From assembly GCF_000445185.1 (NCBI RefSeq), contig NZ_AVAF01000153.1:1-64000 (forward strand): a stretch of 64,000 nt of DNA, given 5' to 3'. A model generated the notes under the pieces. That model worked only from the letters and a program-made list of their open reading frames with translations, did not search any database and had not been told where the DNA came from. Each line of letters begins with the position of its first letter. Position 1 is the stretch's first letter. Below are positions 10,046 to 20,650 of this stretch, piece after piece. A program made the translations under genes and the position numbers. Origin of the DNA: Thermoanaerobacter sp. A7A. Lineage in GTDB: Bacteria > Bacillota > Thermoanaerobacteria > Thermoanaerobacterales > Thermoanaerobacteraceae.

Positions 10046-10912
10046 TTGGAGATAACAAGTTTTTTTAATAGAGAAAGTATAAAAAATATTTTCTTTATTC
10101 TTATAGGGACTTTAATGTCTGCTATTGGTATTAACATGTTTATTGTTCATGCTAAACTTTTAAGTGGAGGAGTCTCTGGCATTGCACTTATTATACAGTA
10201 TTTAACAAAGTTTCCTGCAGGATACATTATTTTTTTGCTAAACATCCCACTTTTAATTTTGAGCTATAAAAAAGTAAATTTAAGGTTTACAATTTTTACT
10301 ATTATAGGTACTGTATCACTTTCTTTGTTTTTGGTGCTTACTTATTCAATAAAAAATATCTTACATATAAATGATCCATTACTTTTGAGTTTATACGGCG
10401 GAGTGTTAAATGGTTTAGGTATGGGAATAGTTTTTAGTAATCACGGGTCAACTGGCGGGTTAGATATAATTTCTGTAATTGTAAAAAAGAAATATGATAA
10501 TTTTGAAATTGGGCATATTTCTTTTATCGTTAACTTTTTCATTGTAGCTATCGGAGCAGTATTTTTTGGTTTAACCAGTGCTCTTTACACTCTTGTCTCA
10601 ATGTACATTACTTCCTATATGGTGGATAAAACTATAAAAGGTTTTAATAGACAAAAAATGGTGCTGGTGGTTACTGATAAAGTAGAAGAAGTGAGCAAAG
10701 AAATAATGACTACATTAAAAAGAGGGGTTACTTTGCTTCATGGAGAGGGTGCTTATACCAAAGAGAACAAAAAGGTTTTATATTCCATTGTGTCTTTAAC
10801 ACAGCTTCCACAACTTAAACTTATTGTACACCAAATAGATGAAAATGCTTTTATCTCTATATTAGATGTAGCCGAAGTCCATGGAAAAGGATTTATGAGG
10901 GAATTATTTTAA
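10046..10912 (+). CDS. YitT-family membrane protein (DUF161 plus DUF2179)
   Basis: A 288-residue protein with about five hydrophobic segments (near residues 13-35, 45-70, 78-98, 108-125, 150-175) and a C-terminal soluble DUF2179 domain from about 205 ('GVTLLHGEGAYTKENKKVLY'). Members are common in Bacillota; transport has been suggested but no substrate is established. The start is TTG behind AAGAAGGTG. It is not part of the usual rbgA-dprA neighbourhood and stands with trpS as an insertion. The 62-base gap before it shows no clear promoter. Confidence 0.88.
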   Translation: MEITSFFNRESIKNIFFILIGTLMSAIGINMFIVHAKLLSGGVSGIALIIQYLTKFPAGYIIFLLNIPLLILSYKKVNLRFTIFTIIGTVSLSLFLVLTYSIKNILHINDPLLLSLYGGVLNGLGMGIVFSNHGSTGGLDIISVIVKKKYDNFEIGHISFIVNFFIVAIGAVFFGLTSALYTLVSMYITSYMVDKTIKGFNRQKMVLVVTDKVEEVSKEIMTTLKRGVTLLHGEGAYTKENKKVLYSIVSLTQLPQLKLIVHQIDENAFISILDVAEVHGKGFMRELF

Positions 10913-10918
10913 ATTTCA

Positions 10919-10947
10919 TTGCAAATTTTGAAATTTTCTCTTATAAT
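10919..10947 (+). promoter_or_regulatory. Sigma-A-type promoter for trpS
   Basis: TTGCAA (10919-10924) and a perfect TATAAT (10942-10947) are 17 bases apart, between yitT and trpS. The resulting leader to the start codon is only about 40 bases and contains no T-box element. Confidence 0.65.
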
Positions 10948-10978
10948 TTTTTCTAAACGACATAAAATACTCAATTGA

Positions 10979-12337
<1,359 letters not shown>

Positions 12338-12343
12338 TGTTTT

Positions 12344-13072
12344 TCATCCTTTCAGAATTTTTTCAATAAAAGTTTTTCTGTGGATAGGACAGGGGCCATA
12401 TTTTTTTAGAGCTTCAATATGTTCTTTTGTACCATAACCTTTGTTTTTTTCAAAATTATACTGAGGATAGATTTTGTGGTATTCTTTCATCATTTTATCT
12501 CTTTCAACCTTTGCCAGTATAGAGGCGGCAGCTATAGAGATACTTTTTGAATCTCCTTTTACTATAGCTTTTTGATTTATCTCTATTTGAGGAATGGTAA
12601 TAGCATCTACTAAAAGGTAATCAATTTTTTGTTGTATTTTTGAAATAGCAATCTGCATAGCTTTATAGGTGGCATTTAATATATTTATTTTATCAATTTC
12701 TTCGCAATCAACTATTCCAAAGGAATAAGAGATAGCTACTTTTTTTATTACCTCCGACAATACTTCTCTTTTTTCTTCAGATAGTTTTTTCGAGTCATTT
12801 ATCTCAGGGATGAAAACTTCTTTAGGAAGTATTACACAGGCGGCAACTACTGGTCCTACTAAAGGACCTCTTCCCGCCTCGTCTACTCCAGCAATGAAAT
12901 TTAAATTTAATTGATATAATTGATTTTCATAGTATTTTAGATTATTTATTCTTTCTGTTTCTTTTTCAAGCCACTTTTTAGCCGCTTCATTTAAGCTGAG
13001 AGATTGAAAGTCACAAAAGGGATTTTGGTATAAATAGTTTTTGAGTTGGCGTAGGTTATATAAGTTTGACAT
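12344..13072 (-). CDS. rnhB: Ribonuclease HII
   Basis: Removes ribonucleotides from DNA and RNA of RNA-DNA hybrids. The 242-residue protein has an N-terminal helical extension of about 55 residues, then the catalytic core with 'AGVDEAGRGPLVGPVVAA' (first Asp-Glu pair), 'INDSKKLSEEKR' and the later acidic site 'YLLVDAI'. ATG start on the minus strand with AAAGGTGAT upstream. The extension is typical of Gram-positive RNase HII. Confidence 0.96.
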   Translation of the reverse strand: MSNLYNLRQLKNYLYQNPFCDFQSLSLNEAAKKWLEKETERINNLKYYENQLYQLNLNFIAGVDEAGRGPLVGPVVAACVILPKEVFIPEINDSKKLSEEKREVLSEVIKKVAISYSFGIVDCEEIDKINILNATYKAMQIAISKIQQKIDYLLVDAITIPQIEINQKAIVKGDSKSISIAAASILAKVERDKMMKEYHKIYPQYNFEKNKGYGTKEHIEALKKYGPCPIHRKTFIEKILKG

Positions 13073-13095
13073 TGTATCACCTTTCTTTTTTCTTT

Positions 13096-13104
13096 ATTTT
13101 ATCA
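13096..13104 (-). promoter_or_regulatory. Candidate extended -10 promoter for rnhB-yraN
   Basis: On the minus strand the rnhB-dprA divergent gap contains TGATAAAAT, an extended -10 (TGnTAAAAT), 24 bases upstream of the rnhB start. No good -35 is visible. Confidence 0.4.
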
Positions 13105-13116
13105 CAGGTTATGTAT

Positions 13117-13122
13117 TATAAT
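13117..13122 (+). promoter_or_regulatory. Candidate -10 box for dprA
   Basis: A perfect TATAAT lies 40 bases before the dprA start in the divergent gap; no convincing -35 lies 16-18 bases upstream, so this rests on the -10 alone. Confidence 0.35.
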
Positions 13123-13161
13123 AAAGATAATTAGGGAAAACGATGTTAAAGGGGAGCAATT

Positions 13162-14250
13162 ATGGAAAGGGAAAAGATTTTTAAAATATGGTTAAGTACT
13201 GTCAAAGGAATAGGGTATAAAAGTTTTGTTCAATTGATGGAATTTTTCAAAACTGCGGAAGGTGTGTATAAAGCAAAAGAAATTGATATTTTTAAAGCAA
13301 TAGGAAATAGAAAATTAGTACAAAATATAATAGAAGCTCAGAAGTTGAACCCTTTTGATTATATAGAAAGATTGCAAAATTCAAAAATAAGTGTATATAC
13401 ATTAGAAGAGGAGGAATATCCGAAAGAATTAAAAAATATTTATGATCCACCTCCTGTTTTATATTTGAAGGGGAATATAAATTTAAAAGATAATTTGCGC
13501 ATTGCCATGGTGGGCGCAAGAAATGCTACTTTTTATGGAAAACAAGTGGCACAAAAATTGGCATATGAGCTGTCAGAAAGAGGTATAACAGTTGTAAGTG
13601 GCATGGCAAGAGGAATTGATAGTTTTTCTCATATAGGAGCTTTGAAGGGAAGAGGAAAAACTATTGCTGTTTTGGGAAATGGCATAAACATAGTTTATCC
13701 AAGAGAAAATAAAAAGCTGATGGAGCAAATTAGTGAGGAGGGATTGCTGGTTTCAGAGTTTCCTCTTGATTCTCCTCCACTGCCACAAAATTTTCCTCTG
13801 AGGAATAGAATCATAAGCGGGTTATCTCTTGGGGTAGTTGTGATAGAAGCAGGAATAAAAAGTGGATCTTTATTGACGGCTCAATTTGCCTTAGAACAAG
13901 GAAGAGAGGTTTTTGCAGTACCTGGGAATATAACGAGTGCTTATAGCAGAGGAACAAATGAGCTCATAAAACAAGGTGCGAAAATTGTAATTGGTGTTGA
14001 GGATATTTTAGAAGAATTTAATTTAAGAGAGGATGTACAACAAAAGATTGAAGAAAATCTTATATTTCCTCTTACGGAGGAAGAGAAAGAAGTGTACGAT
14101 TTTATTTGTGAAGCTCCAAGAGATATAGAAGAAATAGCAGGCTATGTGAAAATAAAAATCTCAAAAGTTAATGCAATTTTATCTTCTTTAATGTTAAAAG
14201 GTATGATTGAAAAACTTCCTGGCAATAAATATGAGAAAAAAATATTTTGA
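13162..14250 (+). CDS. dprA: DNA processing protein DprA (Smf)
   Basis: Loads RecA on incoming single-stranded DNA during transformation. The 362 residues hold an N-terminal helical region, the Rossmann-like DprA core with 'SGMARGIDSFSHIGALKG', 'FPLRNRIISGLS' and 'GSLLTAQFALEQGREVFAVPGN', and a C-terminal winged-helix-like segment ('EIAGYVKIKISKVNAILSSL'). ATG start behind AAAGGGGAG. It is followed by topA, the conserved order. Confidence 0.97.
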   Translation: MEREKIFKIWLSTVKGIGYKSFVQLMEFFKTAEGVYKAKEIDIFKAIGNRKLVQNIIEAQKLNPFDYIERLQNSKISVYTLEEEEYPKELKNIYDPPPVLYLKGNINLKDNLRIAMVGARNATFYGKQVAQKLAYELSERGITVVSGMARGIDSFSHIGALKGRGKTIAVLGNGINIVYPRENKKLMEQISEEGLLVSEFPLDSPPLPQNFPLRNRIISGLSLGVVVIEAGIKSGSLLTAQFALEQGREVFAVPGNITSAYSRGTNELIKQGAKIVIGVEDILEEFNLREDVQQKIEENLIFPLTEEEKEVYDFICEAPRDIEEIAGYVKIKISKVNAILSSLMLKGMIEKLPGNKYEKKIF

Positions 14251-14275
14251 TAATTGTCAAAAACTTTGATATAAT
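14247..14275 (+). promoter_or_regulatory. Sigma-A-type promoter for topA
   Basis: TTGATA (14247-14252, overlapping the dprA stop) and a perfect TATAAT (14270-14275) are 17 bases apart, about 25 bases before the topA start. Confidence 0.65.
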
Positions 14276-14300
14276 TATAAATTGTTTTGGAGGTGTCGAA

Positions 14301-16382
14301 ATGGCAAAATCTCTCGTTATTGTGGAATCTCCAGCTAAAGCTAAGACCATCTCTAAATTTTTAGGCAAAAATTTTAAAGTAGCAGCCTCCATGGGACATG
14401 TTAGGGATTTGCCTAAAAGTCAATTAGGTATCGATATTGAAAATAATTTTGCTCCTAAGTACATAACTATCAGGGGAAAAGGGGCTATTATAGAGAATTT
14501 AAAAAAAGAAGCAAAGGATGCAGATAAAATTTTTTTGGCCACTGACCCTGACAGAGAAGGAGAAGCAATTTCCTGGCATATTGCCCAATTGTTAAATTTG
14601 AATATTGAGGAGCCTTGTCGCATAGAATTTCACGAGATTACAAAAAATGCAGTGCAAACTGCTCTTAAAAGCCCTCGCTCTATAGATTTAAATTTGGTAG
14701 ATGCGCAACAAGCCAGGAGAATTCTTGATAGATTGGTAGGATATAAAATAAGTCCCCTTCTTTGGAAAAAAATAAAGAGGGGACTAAGTGCAGGCAGAGT
14801 TCAATCAGTAGCAGCTAGGCTTATCTGCGACAGAGAAAGAGAAATAGAAGCCTTTGTGCCAGAAGAATATTGGAGTATTACCGCGATTCTCTCTGATGAG
14901 AAAAACTCTGGCAAGTTTGAGGCAAAATTCTACGGTACCAGAGAGGATAAAGTTGAGTTAAAGACAAAAGAAGATGTAGACAAAATATTAGCAGCATTGT
15001 CTGAAGAATACATTATAGATAAAGTAAAAACAGGTGTAAAAAAGAGGAATCCTTCTCCACCTTTTATCACTAGTACTTTGCAACAAGAAGCTTCGAGAAA
15101 ATTGGGATTTACTGCAAAAAAAACTATGTTAATCGCACAACAATTATATGAAGGCGTAGAAATCAAAGGAGAAGGCAGTGTAGGTCTTATTACTTATATA
15201 AGGACTGATTCTACAAGAGTCGCAAATGAAGCTAAGGCTGAAGTCTATAAATACATAGTTGAAAAGTTTGGAAAAGAGTATACCAATCCTGAAGCAAATT
15301 ATGCTTCTAAAAGAGCCAATGTACAGGATGCTCACGAGGCTATAAGACCTACTTCTATTTATAGGGATCCGGAAAGTATAAAAGATTCTCTAACGCCAGA
15401 CCAATATAAATTGTACAAACTAGTTTGGAGTAGATTCCTAGCAAGTCAAATGGCACCTGCGATTTACGATACTGTTTCTATGGATATAGTAAATAATGGA
15501 TATGTTTTTAAAGCCTCCGGTTCTAGCATTAAATTTTTAGGTTTTATGACAGTGTATGTAGAAGGAACAGATATGCAAGAAGAGGAAGAAAAAACTGTAC
15601 CTGTGCTTCAAGAAGGAACCAAATTGTTTTTAGAGGAATTAAAGCCAATGCAACATTTTACCCAGCCTCCGCCTCGATATACAGAAGCTTCTTTGATTAA
15701 AGAATTAGAAGAAAAAGGAATAGGCCGTCCCAGTACTTATGCTCCTACTATCTCTACTTTGTTAGAAAGAGGATATATGGTAAAAGATAAAAAGAATTTA
15801 AAACCTACAGAATTAGGTTTTATTGTGACAGACGCATTAAAGGAGTTCTTTTCCAAAATTGTAGATGTAAAATTTACTGCTGAGATGGAAGAGCAGCTGG
15901 ATAAGATTGAAGAAGGTCAAGTGAAGTGGTATGAAGTGGTGCAAGAGTTTTATGAAGACTTTTATAATACTTTGAAAATTGCTGAAGAACAAATGGAAGA
16001 GATAGACGTAAAGGAAGAAGTAGAAGTAACTGACATTAAATGTGAACTTTGCGGGAGAAATATGGTTGTAAAGAAAGGCAGGTATGGAAAATTTCTTGCT
16101 TGTTCTGGTTTTCCTGAATGTAAAAATACAAAACCTTTGTACGAAAAGGTTGGTGTGAAATGCCCTAAATGTGGTGGAGAAATTGTAAAGAAAAAGAGCA
16201 AAAAAGGGCGAACGTATTACGCTTGCGAAAATGCACCTAATTGCGATTTCATATTGTGGGATAAGCCCGTTGATGAAAAATGTCCTGTTTGTGGTAGCTT
16301 GTTAGTAGAAAAAAATACAAAAAATGGTCATATACTAAAATGCTCTAATCCAGAATGTGATTATCAAAAAGAAGTTAAATGA
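14301..16382 (+). CDS. topA: DNA topoisomerase I
   Basis: Relaxes negative supercoils by single-strand passage. The start is ATG 14301 behind TTTTGGAGGTG, not the upstream track start, giving 693 residues. Toprim 'LVIVESPAKAKTISKFLG' and 'DPDREGEAISWH' come first, the active-site tyrosine is Tyr299 in 'GLITYIRTDSTR', and the C terminus has three tetracysteine zinc ribbons ('CELCGR...', 'CPKCGG...', 'CPVCGS...'). Architecture is complete. Confidence 0.97.
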   Translation: MAKSLVIVESPAKAKTISKFLGKNFKVAASMGHVRDLPKSQLGIDIENNFAPKYITIRGKGAIIENLKKEAKDADKIFLATDPDREGEAISWHIAQLLNLNIEEPCRIEFHEITKNAVQTALKSPRSIDLNLVDAQQARRILDRLVGYKISPLLWKKIKRGLSAGRVQSVAARLICDREREIEAFVPEEYWSITAILSDEKNSGKFEAKFYGTREDKVELKTKEDVDKILAALSEEYIIDKVKTGVKKRNPSPPFITSTLQQEASRKLGFTAKKTMLIAQQLYEGVEIKGEGSVGLITYIRTDSTRVANEAKAEVYKYIVEKFGKEYTNPEANYASKRANVQDAHEAIRPTSIYRDPESIKDSLTPDQYKLYKLVWSRFLASQMAPAIYDTVSMDIVNNGYVFKASGSSIKFLGFMTVYVEGTDMQEEEEKTVPVLQEGTKLFLEELKPMQHFTQPPPRYTEASLIKELEEKGIGRPSTYAPTISTLLERGYMVKDKKNLKPTELGFIVTDALKEFFSKIVDVKFTAEMEEQLDKIEEGQVKWYEVVQEFYEDFYNTLKIAEEQMEEIDVKEEVEVTDIKCELCGRNMVVKKGRYGKFLACSGFPECKNTKPLYEKVGVKCPKCGGEIVKKKSKKGRTYYACENAPNCDFILWDKPVDEKCPVCGSLLVEKNTKNGHILKCSNPECDYQKEVK

Positions 16383-16408
16383 ATTTAACAAAAATTTTGA
16401 ATTAATTC

Positions 16409-16437
16409 TTGAAGCATTGTGAAAAATGTGTTAATAT
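16409..16437 (+). promoter_or_regulatory. Sigma-A-type promoter for hslV-hslU-codY
   Basis: TTGAAG (16409-16414) and TAATAT (16432-16437) are 17 bases apart, and TG at 16429-16430 makes an extended -10. It lies in the 79-base topA-hslV gap. Confidence 0.55.
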
Positions 16438-16461
16438 TAAACTATCTAAAGGGGTGTAAAC

Positions 16462-16992
16462 ATGTTTAAGGGTACTACCATAATTGCTGTGAGAAAAGGC
16501 GATAAAGTGTCAGTGGCTGGTGATGGGCAGATTACCTTTGGAGAAAATACAATCTTAAAACATGGCGCGAAAAAAATTAGAAGATTATACAATGGAGAAG
16601 TAATAGTGGGATTTGCTGGTTCGGTAGCTGATGCTTTGACTCTTTCGCAAAAATTTGAAGAAAAACTGGAACAATATGGTGGGAATTTAAAGCGGGCTGC
16701 AGTAGAGCTGGCACAGGAATGGAGAAAAGACAAGATTTTAAGAAAGTTAGAGGCTCTTTTGATTGCGGTAGATAAAAAGGATACCTTACTAATTTCTGGC
16801 ACTGGGGAAGTTATTGAACCAGATGAGGATGTGATCGGGATAGGATCTGGAGGAAATTATGCTATGGCTGCAGCCTTAGCGCTACGGTATAATACTGATT
16901 TAGATACAGAAGATATAGCAAAAAAAGCTTTAGAGATAGCTTCAAAGATTTGCGTTTACACTAATAACAACATAACAGTTGAGACTTTATAG
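16462..16992 (+). CDS. hslV: HslV (ClpQ) protease subunit
   Basis: Proteasome-like peptidase that forms a double hexamer capped by HslU. The 176 residues begin '[16 protein letters not shown]'; by family alignment the catalytic nucleophile would be Thr5 after removal of a four-residue propeptide, rather than the Ser used in Bacillus ClpQ. '[10 protein letters not shown]' and '[13 protein letters not shown]' are conserved. The xerC/codV gene that often precedes it is absent here. Confidence 0.96.
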   Translation: MFKGTTIIAVRKGDKVSVAGDGQITFGENTILKHGAKKIRRLYNGEVIVGFAGSVADALTLSQKFEEKLEQYGGNLKRAAVELAQEWRKDKILRKLEALLIAVDKKDTLLISGTGEVIEPDEDVIGIGSGGNYAMAAALALRYNTDLDTEDIAKKALEIASKICVYTNNNITVETL

Positions 16993-17004
16993 GGGGTGCT
17001 TTAA

Positions 17005-18384
17005 GTGAAGAATTATACTCCCAAGGAGATTGTAGAGGAATTAGATAAGTATATTGTAGGACAAAAGGAAGCTAAAAAGTCAGTAGCAGTGGCTTTAAGA
17101 AATAGATATAGGAGAAATCTTTTATCTGACGATTTTAAAGAAGAAGTGACCCCCAAAAATATAATTATGGTAGGCCCTACTGGAGTAGGAAAGACAGAGA
17201 TTGCTCGAAGAATTGCGAAATTAGTAGAAGCTCCTTTTGTTAAAGTGGAGGCTACTAAGTTTACTGAGGTAGGATACGTAGGACGAGATGTGGATTCCAT
17301 GGTTAGAGACCTTGTAGAGGCTGCTGTAAGAATGGTAAAAGAGGAAAAATTAAAAAAAGTTACTGAAAAAGCGAAAAAAATTGCAGAAGATAGACTAATT
17401 GATTACATAGTCGGAAAAAGAAAAAAACAGGCTAAAAATCCTTTTGAAATGTTGTTTAATTATCCTGCAGCCGAGAAAAGTGAAGAGACAGAAGAAGAAA
17501 GTATGCAATATAAAAGAGAAGAAATAAGGCAAAAGTTAAGAAATGGCGAGCTAGATAACTATGTAGTGGAAATAGAAGTAACAGATACATCTACACCAAT
17601 GATGGAGATGTATACTAATTTAGGGTCCGAAGAAATGAACATAAATTTGCAAGATATATTTGCTGACATTTTACCTAAAAAGAAAAAAATTAAAAAAGTT
17701 CCTGTTTATGAAGCAAAAAGAATTCTAGAGTCTGAAGAAGCTCAAAACCTTATAGATATGGATGAAGTAATTGAAGAGGCTATTAAAAGAGCAGAAAACG
17801 ATGGAATAATTTTCATAGATGAAATTGACAAAATTGCCAGCAGTGGTTATACAGCAGGACCAGATGTATCAAGGGAAGGAGTTCAAAGGGATATTCTTCC
17901 TATAATTGAAGGTTGTACAGTAATGACAAAATACGGTCCTGTTAAGACAGACCATATATTGTTTATAGCAGCTGGTGCTTTTAACATTGCAAAAGTGTCT
18001 GATTTAATCCCGGAGCTACAAGGAAGATTTCCTGTAAGAGTTAGTTTAAAACCTCTCACAAAAGAGGACTTTATAAGAATATTAAAGGAGCCTAAAAATG
18101 CTCTTACAAAACAGTATCAAGAGCTTTTAAGAACGGAAGGAATAGAAGTTAAATACACTGATGAAGCAATTGAGGCTATTGCAGAAGTAGCATATCTTAT
18201 AAATCAACAATCGGAGGACATTGGCGCAAGAAGATTGCACACTGTCATGGAGAAGTTGTTTGAAGAATTATCTTTTAATGCGCCAGACCTGAAAGGACAG
18301 CAAATAGTGATAACTGAAGAGTATGTAAAAGAGCAATTAAAGGATAGTCTCAATAAATACGAAGTTAATAAATACATTTTATGA
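17005..18384 (+). CDS. hslU: HslU (ClpY) ATPase subunit
   Basis: AAA+ unfoldase partner of HslV, 459 residues. '[23 protein letters not shown]' is the family N terminus, Walker A '[11 protein letters not shown]' lies near residue 57, the I-domain spans roughly 110-240, Walker B is '[11 protein letters not shown]', and sensor regions follow ('QGRFPVRV', '[13 protein letters not shown]'). GTG start; gap to hslV is 12 bases. Confidence 0.97.
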   Translation: MKNYTPKEIVEELDKYIVGQKEAKKSVAVALRNRYRRNLLSDDFKEEVTPKNIIMVGPTGVGKTEIARRIAKLVEAPFVKVEATKFTEVGYVGRDVDSMVRDLVEAAVRMVKEEKLKKVTEKAKKIAEDRLIDYIVGKRKKQAKNPFEMLFNYPAAEKSEETEEESMQYKREEIRQKLRNGELDNYVVEIEVTDTSTPMMEMYTNLGSEEMNINLQDIFADILPKKKKIKKVPVYEAKRILESEEAQNLIDMDEVIEEAIKRAENDGIIFIDEIDKIASSGYTAGPDVSREGVQRDILPIIEGCTVMTKYGPVKTDHILFIAAGAFNIAKVSDLIPELQGRFPVRVSLKPLTKEDFIRILKEPKNALTKQYQELLRTEGIEVKYTDEAIEAIAEVAYLINQQSEDIGARRLHTVMEKLFEELSFNAPDLKGQQIVITEEYVKEQLKDSLNKYEVNKYIL

Positions 18385-18413
18385 TAATAAAAAAACATAG
18401 GAGGATTAAAAAT

Positions 18414-19166
18414 ATGAGCACACTATTAGAAAAAACTAGAAAAGTAAATCGGATTTTGCAAAAAACAGGAATTCAACCAGTTGATTTTAACGAAATGGCT
18501 AGTATCCTAAAAGATGTCATTGAGGCCAACGTATATATTTTGAGTAGAAAGGGTAAAGTATTAGGTTACAGTATATTAAAGGATTATGGAAATGACATTT
18601 TTGCTCAAAGTAAAATAATACCTGAAGAATATAATGACAAACTTTTGCGAGTGACGGAGACGCTGGCTAATGATAAAGGTAATCTTTTTAAAGAGGATAA
18701 AATTTTATCAGATTTAATTTTGACTATAGTACCTGTCAATGGCGGTGGGGACAGATTAGGAACTTTAGTCTTATCAAGAGGGGTAAAAGAATTTACTGAT
18801 GATGACTTGATATTAGCGGAATACGGTGCTACAGTAGTTGGTCTTGAAATTTTAAGGTCGAAAAATGAAGAAATAGAAGATGAAGCGAGAAAAAGAGCAG
18901 TTGTTCAAATGGCACTAGGAACACTTTCTTACTCCGAATTAGAAGCTATAAAAAATATTTTTGAAGAGCTAAATGGAAAAGAAGGATTATTAGTTGCAAG
19001 TAAAATAGCAGATAAAGTAGGTATTACAAGGTCTGTAATTGTAAATGCACTTAGAAAGTTTGAAAGTGCTGGCATAATTGAGTCAAGGTCTTTAGGAATG
19101 AAAGGTACCCATATAAGGGTACTAAACGATAAATTATTAGAAGAGTTAGAGAAAATGAAAAGATAA
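18414..19166 (+). CDS. codY: GTP- and branched-chain amino acid-sensing repressor CodY
   Basis: Global nutritional regulator of stationary-phase genes. The 250-residue protein has an N-terminal GAF domain binding isoleucine/valine and a C-terminal winged helix with the near-invariant '[20 protein letters not shown]' and '[16 protein letters not shown]'. I chose ATG 18414, preceded by ATAGGAGGATT, over the track start at 18381, which lies before the Shine-Dalgarno. Position between hslU and flgB is conserved with Bacillus. Confidence 0.97.
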   Translation: MSTLLEKTRKVNRILQKTGIQPVDFNEMASILKDVIEANVYILSRKGKVLGYSILKDYGNDIFAQSKIIPEEYNDKLLRVTETLANDKGNLFKEDKILSDLILTIVPVNGGGDRLGTLVLSRGVKEFTDDDLILAEYGATVVGLEILRSKNEEIEDEARKRAVVQMALGTLSYSELEAIKNIFEELNGKEGLLVASKIADKVGITRSVIVNALRKFESAGIIESRSLGMKGTHIRVLNDKLLEELEKMKR

Positions 19167-19192
19167 AAATTTAAACCCTTATTGAAAAATAT

Positions 19193-19245
19193 AAGTCTCC
19201 GCTTTTATGCATGGGGTTGTACTTTAGCATGAAAGCAGGAGACTT
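19193..19245 (+). other. Large imperfect hairpin downstream of codY
   Basis: AAGTCTCC-GCTTTTATGC pairs with GCATGAAAGC-A-GGAGACTT: 18 pairs with one G-U and a single bulged A, around a 16-base loop. It is followed by AATTTTAT, not a true T run, so it could be a first, weak terminator, an mRNA-stabilising structure or the remnant of a mobile repeat. Confidence 0.6.
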
Positions 19246-19255
19246 AATTTTATGT

Positions 19256-19288
19256 AAAAGAGTCTTATGAAAATAGGACTTTTTTCTT
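19256..19288 (+). terminator. Rho-independent terminator after codY
   Basis: AAAAGAGTCTTA and TAGGACTTTTTT form a 12-pair stem (two G-U) with a 6-base loop, running into TTTTTTCTT. It separates hslVU-codY from the fla/che operon. Confidence 0.7.
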
Positions 19289-19309
19289 ATGGTGTAAACT
19301 ATTACGGCA

Positions 19310-19318
19310 TGATATAAT
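19310..19318 (+). promoter_or_regulatory. Extended -10 promoter candidate for the fla/che operon
   Basis: TGATATAAT is a perfect extended -10 (TGnTATAAT), about 145 bases upstream of flgB and just after the codY terminator. The -35 region is poor. In Bacillus the main fla/che promoter also lies in the codY-flgB gap. I see no clear SigD-type sequence here. Confidence 0.55.
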
Positions 19319-19321
19319 ATT

Positions 19322-19427
19322 ATTCGATAAAAATTGATATTATTTTACAAAAAAGGCAGTATTAAAACAAAGTTAAATATTTATTTTTTGGCTTATTTTA
19401 GCAGGATTTTTGATTTTTTTATCGAAT
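19322..19427 (+). repeat. Long-range inverted repeat in the flgB 5' untranslated region
   Basis: ATTCGATAAAAA (19322-19333) is repeated in exact inverted form as TTTTTATCGAAT (19416-19427), separated by 82 bases. A further TCGAATAAG occurs at 19442, just before the flgB Shine-Dalgarno GAGGAGG. It could be a paired RNA leader or a two-site operator. Confidence 0.5.
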
Positions 19428-19463
19428 TAAGTATATTGTGGTCGAATAAGAGGAGGCGAGAAA

Positions 19464-19871
19464 ATGCTGGATTTAGGAATTGAAAATATAGATTTATTAC
19501 AAAAGGGATTGTACGCAGCCACTGTAAGAAACAATGTGATTGCCAATAACATTGCTAATGTGGATACTCCTAATTTCAAAAGGTCTGAAGTCAAATTTGA
19601 GGATATTTTAAAAGATGCTATAAATGGTACAAAGTTAAGAGGTTATGTTACAAACCCTAAGCATATTCCTATTGGCCCACCTGCTATTGATTCCATACAA
19701 CCAGAAATTGTTCAAGTAAATGACACTTCCATGAGGTTAGATGGAAATAATGTAGACATAGATGCCGAAATGGCAAATTTGGCTAAGAATCAGTTGTATT
19801 ACTATGCCCTTGTCCAAAGAGTGAACGGAGAGCTTAATTCTATCATGACTGCTGTAAAAGATGGGAGGTAA
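19464..19871 (+). CDS. flgB: Flagellar proximal rod protein FlgB
   Basis: First gene of the fla/che operon. The 135 residues carry the rod-family N-terminal motif 'NNVIANNIANVDTPNFKRSE' and a C-terminal coiled-coil helix. FlgB is exported through the flagellar type III apparatus and forms the rod segment next to the MS ring with FliE and FlgC. Shine-Dalgarno GAGGAGGCGAG; five bases separate it from flgC. Confidence 0.97.
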   Translation: MLDLGIENIDLLQKGLYAATVRNNVIANNIANVDTPNFKRSEVKFEDILKDAINGTKLRGYVTNPKHIPIGPPAIDSIQPEIVQVNDTSMRLDGNNVDIDAEMANLAKNQLYYYALVQRVNGELNSIMTAVKDGR

Positions 19872-19876
19872 TTTAA

Positions 19877-20320
19877 ATGAACTTATTTAGATCGATGGAC
19901 ATAAGCGCTTCAGGTCTAACTGCAGAACGAGTTAGGATGGATGTAATATCTCAAAATATAGCTAATGTAAATACTACAAGAACAGTTCAAGGAGGGCCTT
20001 ATAGGAGAAAATTAGTGGTTTTAAAAGAAATACAACCTGATAGTTTTCAGAGCATTCTTGATAAAGTTAGAGGCAAATACAGTGGCAAAGGTGTAGAAGT
20101 TGTCCAAATATCAGAAGATGTCCAAACTCCTCTTAGAGAAGTTTATGACCCTGGACATCCTGATGCTGACCAAAATGGATATGTGGAGTACCCAAATGTA
20201 AACATTGTTTCTGAAATGGTGGATATGATTTCTGCTACTCGTGCTTATGAAGCCAATGTAACAGCTTTTAATGCTTCAAAAGCTATGTTTCAAAAGTCTT
20301 TAGAAATCGGTAGGGGGTAG
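19877..20320 (+). CDS. flgC: Flagellar basal-body rod protein FlgC
   Basis: A 147-residue rod subunit with 'MDVISQNIANVNTTRTVQGG' at the N terminus and the family C terminus 'NVNIVSEMVDMISATRAYEAN'. Same export route and structure as FlgB. Six bases before fliE. Confidence 0.97.
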   Translation: MNLFRSMDISASGLTAERVRMDVISQNIANVNTTRTVQGGPYRRKLVVLKEIQPDSFQSILDKVRGKYSGKGVEVVQISEDVQTPLREVYDPGHPDADQNGYVEYPNVNIVSEMVDMISATRAYEANVTAFNASKAMFQKSLEIGRG

Positions 20321-20326
20321 ATATAA

Positions 20327-20623
20327 ATGGTTAATCAAATAACACCGGTTAATCCAATAACTTTGGATAGCACTTTAGAAGCAACACAGAATAGCAGTAA
20401 AATAAATACTTTTAGTGACTTTTTAAAAGAAGCTCTTAATAAGGTAAATGATTTACAGTTAACGGCAATGAAAAATGACCAAAAACTTGTAACTGGTGAA
20501 ATTGACGATATAAATCAAGTGATGATAGATGCTGCGAAGGCTGATATTGCACTGCAGCTTACAATTCAAATAAAAAATAAAGTGTTGGAGGCCTATCAGG
20601 AAATAATGAGAATGCCATTGTAA
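20327..20623 (+). CDS. fliE: Flagellar hook-basal body protein FliE
   Basis: A 98-residue helical protein linking the MS ring to the rod. The conserved C-terminal segment 'VMIDAAKADIALQLTIQIKNKVLEAYQEIMRMPL' pattern ends the protein as in the family. It lies between flgC and fliF, the standard order. Confidence 0.95.
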   Translation: MVNQITPVNPITLDSTLEATQNSSKINTFSDFLKEALNKVNDLQLTAMKNDQKLVTGEIDDINQVMIDAAKADIALQLTIQIKNKVLEAYQEIMRMPL

Positions 20624-20650
20624 TGTCTTTAATTGAAATGAGGTGAATTA

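Noticed and set aside
16392-16412. Possible CodY box (AATTTTGAATTAATT) upstream of hslV
   Set aside because: It has four mismatches to the CodY consensus as I know it, and such matches are expected by chance in this AT-rich DNA.
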